From positions 11,232,917 to 11,296,916 of the forward strand of contig OY727101.1 of the NCBI GenBank assembly GCA_963402885.1: DNA of 64,000 nucleotides, written 5' to 3'. The notes under the pieces were generated by a model. That model worked only from the letters and a program-made list of their open reading frames with translations. It had not been told where the DNA came from and searched no databases. Both the position numbers and the translations under genes were made by a program. Shown piece after piece: positions 58,247-64,000 of the stretch; the stretch's first letter is position 1; each line of letters starts with the position of its first letter. The stretch comes from Antedon bifida. Its lineage: Eukaryota; Echinodermata; Crinoidea; Comatulida; Antedonidae.

Positions 58247-58318
58247 GAATTTGGGCGAAAACGAAATAGTTACATTGCCAGCCAATGCATTTTCTGATTT
58301 GACAGCATTGAAAAAACT
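58247..58318 (+). CDS. LRR exon 8 (72 bp, intact)
   Basis: Acceptor 'tttctttaaag', donor CT|GTGAGT. Starts NLGENEIVTLPANAFSDL and ends TALKKL. Identical to exon 12. The TTAA-type MITE begins 28 bp after it. Confidence 0.88.
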
Positions 58319-58636
58319 GTGAGTATATTAAATAACCCTTTCTTAGAGATGTATTGTCCATTGAAACACAAAAAATGAAGGTCAAAATATTCTAAATTTA
58401 AAGTCAAAGTAATATTAAAGTTATTCACTTTAAGTCGAAAATTCGAGCCAAAAACAATAAGTTTACGTAACAAGTAAACTAATTTCATTACATTTCGTCT
58501 GGAAAATCGTCACGAGCGAAAGTAAACAAAGATTTTAAACCACGAGTATGCATTATGCATGATGCTAATTAGGATTCGTACTCCTCACGGTTGAGAAGGT
58601 GTTTTCACACAGATCGCGAGGAAGTTTTATGATTAT

Positions 58637-59950
58637 TTTTCATTTTCATTTCATTTATTTCACTATCATCATCGCAGCCTTAGCTGAATTACAAAGATAT
58701 TTACATTTTCTCAATATTAAAATTTGTATAAAAGTATAAAACCAATGATAATTATATATAAAAAAGGAGGCAATTTACACAAGAAATACAATACAGGAAC
58801 ATTCAACAAGTTTAGCATTAAAATATTAAAATAGAAAAAAAAAACACCAAAAAGGACCAATAAGAATTGCATAGCTGTACTGGGTGATATATAATGATTA
58901 TTCATTTAGAAGCGAGATAAGGTATGGTATTGCACTTTTTCTATATCTTTCAACTCTGCATTTGGGTTGTTGATACTTTACACGTCTTAGTTTCATGTTA
59001 CTTACATTCTTCACTGGAAACCATTTTCCAAAATGAATACTTTTTGAACAATTCAGAGCAAACTTATAGCATAGATTACGCCTTCTATCAGATAAAGTGT
59101 CTAAAGAAAGATCATTGAGTGCTTGGTCATAACATATGTAGTCATTACACAATATTATTCTGCAAGCCCTTTTTTGGACAGATTCTATCATATCACTTTG
59201 TTTCTTAGTGAGACTAGAATGCCATACTGGGACAGCATATTCAACACTTGGTCTTATGTAACTCTTAAATACATCTACAAGATCAAATTTCGGAAGATTG
59301 AACTTTCTTAATCTACACAATATATGCAGACGTCTGCTGGCTTTGGATACAATTTCTTTAACATTACGGTCCCATTTGAGGTTGGCTTGTATCCATAAAC
59401 CTAGTAACTTAGTTTCATTAACGATTTCAATTGTAGCATTACCAATCAAAAGGGGTTCATGTTCATATTGATTTCTTTGAAAGTTAAAATACATAGTTTT
59501 ACATTTAGTTGGGTTAAGTTTTAGTTTGTTTTCATTAGACCATACATTCAGTAAAGCAACATCATTCTGAATTGAGGAAATTTCATCCTTTTTTACTATC
59601 TGTCCTATGCACAAATCATCTACATATTTCCAAGTTTTACATGGCGAGTCTTGCATGGCATCATTAATTAGAGCAAGAAAGATCATAGGCCCAAGGAGTG
59701 TGCCTTGAGGGACGCCACATGTTAGATTAACACTCATTGATAATGTAGATTTATAGCGTACTTGTTGGGTTCTGTTTGACAAAAAGCTAATTAACCACGG
59801 TACAATTTCAGGTCTACAGCCAAGTGTTACTAATTTAGAAACTGCTATTGTGTGGTCAACACAATCGAATGCTTTACTAAAGTCAGTTAAAACTAACTGA
59901 CCAACAGATTTGGGAATGTTACTACCTTCATAGAACACATTTAGTCCCAT
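58637..59950 (-). mobile_element. CR1-like LINE, 1.3 kb, 5'-truncated, antisense
   Basis: Bounded by ATTAT at 58632-58636 and 59951-59955. The paralogous segments at 62811-62830 and 63411-63430 run through this point without it (GATTATGCATACAGAG), so the insertion followed the segmental duplication. The 3' end has a degenerate (GAAAT)n tail on the minus strand. Confidence 0.9.
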
Positions 59951-59959
59951 ATTATGCAT
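58898..59959 (-). pseudogene. Reverse transcriptase of the CR1-like LINE
   Basis: An open frame of about 350 codons begins at the 5' truncation. It has LTDFSKAFDCVDHTI with the catalytic Asp, CGVPQGTLLGPMIFLALIND, TWKYVDDLCIG (YVDD catalytic motif), NKLKLNPTKCKTM, and the thumb and C-terminal part ending RYRKSAIPYLISLLNE. The frame is intact, but the endonuclease and the RT start are missing. Its YVDD box and short C-terminus distinguish it from the L2-type LINE at 54521. Confidence 0.93.
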
Positions 59960-60321
59960 ACAGAGTAGCCAAACAAGCGCGTTACATTATGAGATATGCT
60001 TCGATCGAAAACTTTGACTGGAAGTCAAAGTTATTTTTTTAACAAAAATCGTCTGTATTTCAGTTAAATGATTCGACTAATTTTTGGTGAAAGTTAATAA
60101 CTATTATGATACTTCAAAATTACACTCTTTTTTTCGAAATAGTATTTTTTTTTTTTTTTTTTTGAAATTAGCCAAAGAGACAATACATCTTTAATTATTA
60201 AAACGGCCCCTTGGTCCCACCTGAGCCCCTTGACATGCACCAGCCAAGTGATGCTTGCTTTCTCATGCATATCCCCAGGATGATGCTGGTACCACCGCTA
60301 TTTTTTTCTCTTTTGTAGTAA

Positions 60322-60630
60322 GGGCGTGTGGCGCTGTGTTAGGACGTTCGACTACAGATCGTTAGACCGAGGTTCGAATCCAACTCTCTCCGCATTGCTT
60401 GTATCCTTAGGCAAGATACTTTACTTACGTTTGCCTCTCTCCACCCAGGTGTATAATTGGGAACCCGGTTGGATCAAGACACAACTTTCCGCTGATTACT
60501 AGCTGCATATATAGGAGTATGTTTCCATAGGTGTTTGATCAGGAAATGACTGGGGTAATAATGTTCAGCGCATTGAGAGCTTGCGTATATGCGCTATATA
60601 AGAATGAACTATTATTATTATTATTATTTA
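60322..60630 (+). mobile_element. tRNA-derived SINE, complete
   Basis: The 5' head reads GGGCGTGTGGCGCTGTG and further on AGACCGAGGTTCGAATCC, with A- and B-box promoter elements for RNA polymerase III. A conserved body (CCTTAGGCAAGATACTTTAC, CACCCAGGTGTATAATTGGG) follows. The 3' part, GCGCTATATAAGAATGAACT then (ATT)n, resembles LINE 3' ends used for mobilisation. Confidence 0.85.
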
Positions 60631-61010
60631 GTGGCACAAACACTACTTTTATTCACATATATATTATCTCATGTCATTACATAAAATCATGTTATCGAAC
60701 ACATTTATTGTTAATTCCAAATGTTACTATTCATCAGTAACATTCTTACATTTTTGAATTCCGTATTACCTCCTTTTTTCATTAATTTTCTTTTATATTT
60801 CTATACACTTTCATTTTCATTTTTGTATTCATTTTAGAACCTGGATTATACAATTTATTTATATACATTATATATATATATATTCATATATATATATAAA
60901 CACAGTAGGCAAAGAACATTCAATCTAAACCGCCCGGTGATATACTGAAATTTAATTAATTAATTTGAAACGATAAAGATGAGGAAAAAATATGTGAGAA
61001 TGAGAAAAAG

Positions 61011-61083
61011 TCGCCACAACCGAGACTCGAACTCGGACCGTCTGCTTGATATGCAGTTGCCCTAACCATTAGACCACTGGGGC
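61011..61083 (-). tRNA. tRNA-like sequence, anticodon AUC, copy 1
   Basis: Starts GCCCCAGTGGTCTAATGG and has a T arm CCGAG/CTCGG around TTCGAGT and a 4-bp anticodon stem CTGC/GCAG with loop ATATCAA. The acceptor stem has one mismatch (C4-U69). A T run follows immediately on the minus strand as a possible terminator. Anticodon AUC would read Asp codon GAU, which is unusual since animals use GUC. It may be a tRNA pseudogene or a SINE head. Confidence 0.5.
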
Positions 61084-61372
61084 TTTCATGGTATTGTTCA
61101 AACTCGATTGCATCGACTCTTTAACATTCTCGGCGTGGTACGGCGGAACAGCACTAGTCCTCAGTTGTACACACGCGCAACAGAGATCAAATTGATACGC
61201 CCTCATCCTACAGTATTTTTATTCACGTGGCGGGATCTCCGAAGAGATACTTTTATATATATAAACACAGTAGGCAAAGAACATTAATTCTAAGCCGCCC
61301 GGTGATATACTGAAATTTAATTAATTAATTTGAAACGATAAAGATGAGGAAATCTGTGAGAATGAGAAAAAG

Positions 61373-61445
61373 TCGCCCCAACCGAGACTCGAACTCGGAC
61401 CGTCTGCTTGATATGCAGTTGCCCTAACCATTAGACCACTGGGGC
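61373..61445 (-). tRNA. tRNA-like sequence, anticodon AUC, copy 2
   Basis: As copy 1, but the acceptor stem is fully paired (GCCCCAG with TTGGGGC, the last pair G-U). The cloverleaf is complete: D arm GTC/GGC, anticodon stem CTGC/GCAG, T stem CCGAG/CTCGG. A TTTTT run follows on the minus strand. It is the better candidate for a functional gene, although the anticodon remains odd. Confidence 0.5.
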
Positions 61446-61697
61446 TTTCATGGTATTTTTCAAACTCGATTGCATCGACTCTTTAACATTCTCGGCGTGG
61501 TACGGCGGAACAGCACTAGTCCTCAGTTGTACACACGCGCAACAGAGATCAAATTGATACGCCCTCATCTTACAGTATTAATATATATATATATATAAGA
61601 TAAAACGAATAAAAATCATAATAGATCAGTACCTGTAACTCGTATTAAAGTCATTCCTTTTTAAGATTTTTAGCATAATAGTATTTCTTAAAGTTAT

Positions 61698-61729
61698 GCA
61701 TTTTCTGATTTGACAGCATTAGAAAGTTT
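61698..61729 (+). pseudogene. LRR exon 9 remnant (only 3' end)
   Basis: Starts abruptly in 'gcattttctgatttgacagc', encodes AFSDLTALESL and has the donor TT|GTGAGA. The 5' part is missing at a duplication breakpoint; there is no acceptor. The following intron matches that after exon 7. Confidence 0.85.
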
Positions 61730-61905
61730 GTGAGATACGTTTTAAAATCTCCATAAAATAACTGTGTTCTGTGATTTCGTGTCTTTCAGTGAAAATAATA
61801 TAATGAAATAAATAATTTTTTGTAGTAATTTGTATTTTGTAGCAAATATTTATCACATTAATATAATGTATAATTGTATTCTACGTTTGTATTCTTTCTT
61901 TAAAG

Positions 61906-61977
61906 GAATTTGGACGTTAACCAAATTGTTACATTGCCAGCCAATGCATTTGCTGATTTGACAACATTGGAAGAACT
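61906..61977 (+). CDS. LRR exon 10 (72 bp, intact, variant donor)
   Basis: Acceptor 'tttctttaaag', donor CT|GTTAGT, weaker than the GTGAGT of its neighbours. Starts NLDVNQIVTLPANAFADL and ends TTLEEL. Confidence 0.83.
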
Positions 61978-62175
61978 GTTAGTATATTAAGTTAACTTAT
62001 TTTATTCATTAAAATGGCCTCAAATTAAATACGCTGAACGACATTCTTCCCCTAGGACCAACCAAGTGATGATGCTCGCTTCGCTTGTTGCATATCCGAC
62101 CCCACACCCCCTTGTCGGGACGATCCTGGTACCACCGCTAATTTGTAATTTCTACTTTTGTATTCTTTTTTAAAG

Positions 62176-62247
62176 GGATTTGAGATATAACCAAATACGT
62201 ACATTGCCAGCCAATGCATTCTCTGATTTGACAGCATTAGAAAGTTT
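62176..62247 (+). CDS. LRR exon 11 (72 bp, intact)
   Basis: A base-for-base copy of exon 7 with the same acceptor and donor; starts DLRYNQIRTLPANAF. It lies in a segment duplicated from 57930-58630. Confidence 0.87.
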
Positions 62248-62424
62248 GTGAGATACGTTTTAAAATCTCCATAAAATAACTGTTTTTCTGTGATTTCGTG
62301 TCTTTCAGTGAAAATAATATAATGAAATAAGTAATTTTTTGTAGTAATTTGTATTTTGTAGCAAATGTTTATCACATTAATATAATGTATAATTGTATTC
62401 TACGTTTGTATTCTTTCTTTAAAG

Positions 62425-62496
62425 GAATTTGGGCGAAAACGAAATAGTTACATTGCCAGCCAATGCATTTTCTGATTTGACAGCATTGAAAAAACT
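62425..62496 (+). CDS. LRR exon 12 (72 bp, intact)
   Basis: A base-for-base copy of exon 8 with the same splice sites; starts NLGENEIVTLPANAF. Confidence 0.88.
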
Positions 62497-62524
62497 GTGA
62501 GTATATTAAATAACCCTTTCTTAG

Positions 62525-62988
62525 AGATGTATTGTCCATTGAAACACAAAAAATAAAGATCAAAATATTCTAAATTTAAAGTCAAAGTAATATTAAAGTT
62601 ATTCACTTTAAGTCGAAAATTCGAGCCAAAAACAATAAGTTTACGTAATTAACAAGTAAATTAATTTCATTACATTTCGTCTGGAAAATCGTCACGAGCG
62701 AAAGTAAACAAAGATTTTAAACCACGAGTATGCATTATGCATGATGCTAATTAGGATTCGTACTCCTCACGGTTGAGAAGGTGTTTTCACACAGATCGCG
62801 AGGAAGTTTTATGATTATGCATACAGAGTAGCCAAACAAGCGCGTTACATTATGAGATATGCTTCGATCGAAAAAAACGTCTGTATTTCAGTTAAATGAT
62901 TCGACTAATTTTTGGTGAAAGTTAATAACTATTATGATACTTCAAAATTACACACTTTTTTTCGAAATAGTTTTTTTTTTTTTTGAAA
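62525..62988. mobile_element. TTAA-type MITE, copy 3, truncated
   Basis: Starts AGATGTATTGTCCATTG after TTAG. It follows copy 2 until about 62985 and there joins LRR-intron sequence (GTCGGGACGATCCTGGTACC), so its right end was removed by a rearrangement. Confidence 0.75.
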
Positions 62989-63053
62989 TTGTCGGGACGA
63001 TCCTGGTACCACCGCTAATTTGTAATTTTTGCATTTGCATTCTTTTTTTAAAG

Positions 63054-63119
63054 GTATTTGTACGATAACAAAAAATTGCCATCCAATGCATTTTCTGATT
63101 TGACAGCATTGAAAATACT
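63054..63119 (+). CDS. LRR exon 13 (66 bp, in-frame 6-bp deletion)
   Basis: Acceptor 'tttttttaaag', donor CT|GTGAGT. Starts YLYDNKKLPSNAFSDL and ends TALKIL. Two residues are lost from the NQIVTLP turn, which would shorten the loop after the conserved Asn. Frame and splice sites stay intact. Confidence 0.75.
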
Positions 63120-63147
63120 GTGAGTATATTAAATAACCCTTTCTTAG

Positions 63148-63668
63148 AGATGTTTAGTCGCTTGAAACACAAAAAATGAAGGTCAAAATAATAATAATAA
63201 TAAAGTTATATTCACTTTAAGTCGAAAATTCGAGCCAAAAACAATAAGTTTACGTAATTAACAAGTAAATTAATGTCATTACATTTCGTCTGGAAAATCG
63301 TCGCGAGCGAAAGTAAACAAAGATTTTAAACCACGAGTATGCATTATGCATGATGCTAATTAGGATTCGTACTCCTCACGGTTGAGAAGGTGTTTTCACA
63401 CAGATCGCGAGGAAGTGTTATGCTTATGCATACAGAGTAGCCAAACAAGCGCGTTACAGTATGAGATATGTTTTGATCGAAAACTTTCACTGGAAGTCAA
63501 AGTTATTTTTTGAACAAAAAAAACGTCTGTATTTCAGTTAAAAGATTTTTTTTCGACTAATTTTTGGTGAAAGTTAATAACTATTATGATACTTCAAAAT
63601 TACCTACTTTTTTTCAAAATAGTATTTTTTTAAAAATTTTTGAAATTAGCCAAAGGGAAAATACATCT
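63148..63668. mobile_element. TTAA-type MITE, copy 4
   Basis: Starts AGATGTTTAGTCG after TTAG and ends AAAATACATCT before TTAA. It is parallel to 58347-60190 without the LINE. It shares GCGAGCGAAAGTAAACAAAG and ACAGAGTAGCCAAACAAGCG. Confidence 0.75.
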
Positions 63669-63810
63669 TTAATTATTAAAACGGCCCCTTTGTCCCACCT
63701 GAGCCCCTTGACATGCACCAGCCAAGCGATGCTCGCTTTCTCATGCATATCCCCAGCCTTGTCGGGACGATCCTGGTACCACCGCTATTTTTTTTTCTCT
63801 TTTGTAGTAA

Positions 63811-64000
63811 GGGCGTGTGGCGCTGTGTGTTGGACGTTCGACTACTGATCGTTAGACCGCCGAGGTTCGAATCCAACTCTCGCCGCATTGCCTTGTATCC
63901 TTAGGCAAGATACTTTACTTACGTTTGCCTCTCTCCACCTAGGTGTAATAATTGGGAACCCGGTTAGATCAAGACACAACTTTCGCTGATTACTAGCTGC
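63811..64000 (+). mobile_element. tRNA-derived SINE, cut by the window edge
   Basis: Same head and body as 60322-60630, in an identical setting (after 'ctattttttttctcttttgtagtaa'). The two therefore arose by duplication of the surrounding DNA and not by separate insertions. The head has a 3-bp insertion near the B box. Confidence 0.85.

Larger units (their letters stand above)
58347..60190. mobile_element. TTAA-type MITE, copy 2, split by a LINE
   Basis: Starts AGATGTATTGTCCATTG after TTAG and ends GAGACAATACATCT before TTAA. It has the ends of the 48636 element but a different interior with GCGAGCGAAAGTAAACAAAG. Removing the LINE (58637-59950) gives an element of about 530 bp, matching 63148-63668. 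Confidence 0.75.
60895..61578. repeat. Tandem duplication of about 320 bp carrying a tRNA-like sequence
   Basis: Copies 60897-61220 and 61258-61578 start 'aaacacagtaggcaaagaac' and end GATCAAATTGATACGCCCTC. They are about 97% alike and separated by a little unique sequence and TA repeats. The unit holds the tRNA-like sequence on the minus strand. Confidence 0.9.
49342..64000 (+). other. LRR protein gene, partial (runs off right edge)
   Basis: Gene model assembled from splice sites and phase: signal-peptide exon 49342-49399, LRRNT exon 52080-52215, then single-LRR exons from 54385 onward. Every junction fits: phase 1 after the first exon, phase 2 after all others. The product would enter the secretory pathway and expose a curved LRR solenoid capped by a cysteine-rich LRRNT. 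The exon-per-repeat plan is known from Toll/Slit/LGR-type and other LRR genes. The C-terminal cap, membrane anchor and tail are not in the window, so receptor, adhesion and secreted types cannot be told apart. The first intron is 2.7 kb; later introns are 0.2-3.4 kb and filled with transposons. Confidence 0.85.

Noticed and set aside
58194..58488. Minus-strand frames over LRR exon 8 (and the copies at 62372-62563 and 62948-63172)
   Set aside because: They are antisense shadows of the LRR exons: the plus strand has splice sites, correct phase and the LRR consensus.
54385..63119. Interpretation as a vertebrate-type variable lymphocyte receptor assembled by gene conversion
   Set aside because: The units have splice donors and acceptors in phase with upstream exons, so they are ordinary exons. 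Nothing shows somatic assembly.

Overview
The window is nuclear DNA of an animal. It is AT-rich, intron-bearing and packed with transposable elements: non-LTR, BEL/Pao and Penelope-like retroelements, tRNA-headed SINEs and several families of cut-and-paste DNA transposons and MITEs. The repertoire, and repeated words such as 'taggcctac', suggest a marine invertebrate, perhaps an echinoderm or another deuterostome; this is inference and the species cannot be named from sequence alone.

One host gene can be supported, on the + strand in the right-hand third. It encodes a secreted or membrane-anchored leucine-rich-repeat (LRR) protein. A TATA-type promoter and a signal-peptide exon (49342-49399) are followed by an LRRNT cysteine-cap exon (52080-52215) and a long row of small exons (54385-63119), each coding one 24-residue LRR. 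Thirteen LRR exons or remnants are visible: nine are intact at exactly 72 bp, one is 66 bp and still in frame, and three are broken. All phases agree (phase 1 after the signal exon, phase 2 elsewhere), so any intact 72-bp exon can be skipped or added without shifting the frame. The gene runs off the right edge; no LRRCT, membrane segment or cytoplasmic tail is seen. The promoter and signal exon also occur upstream (38768-38825) in a tandem duplication of several kilobases, giving a possible second promoter and first exon.

Layout. 1-2.8 kb: about 365-bp tandem repeats and a cluster of palindromes. 3.0-3.9 kb: a decayed LINE ORF1. 3.9-7.5 kb: diverged inverted repeats and repeat-family copies. 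7.8-15.6 kb: one LINE split by a 4.2-kb Harbinger-like element (holding an 81-bp minisatellite) and by a 0.6-kb hAT-like MITE. 15.6-17.3 kb: palindromic MITE cluster. 17.3-24 kb: a repeat split by a 5.4-kb CACTA-like element with subterminal repeats and a 188-bp tandem array. 24-34 kb: more repeats, an RT fragment, and a second copy of the 17.3-kb repeat that provides the empty site for the CACTA insertion. 34.5-37.6 kb: element with long terminal inverted repeats. 38-52 kb: tandem duplication carrying the LRR promoter and first exon, with a BEL/Pao element in the first copy. 52-64 kb: LRR exon array with a Penelope-like element, two LINEs, MITEs, SINEs and a duplicated tRNA-like sequence in its introns.

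The window is most informative as a nested insertion record. Several insertions can be bounded to the base because an empty paralogous site lies elsewhere in the same window. The LRR array is the most interesting biology: a repeat-exon locus enlarging by segmental duplication and losing exons by mutation.
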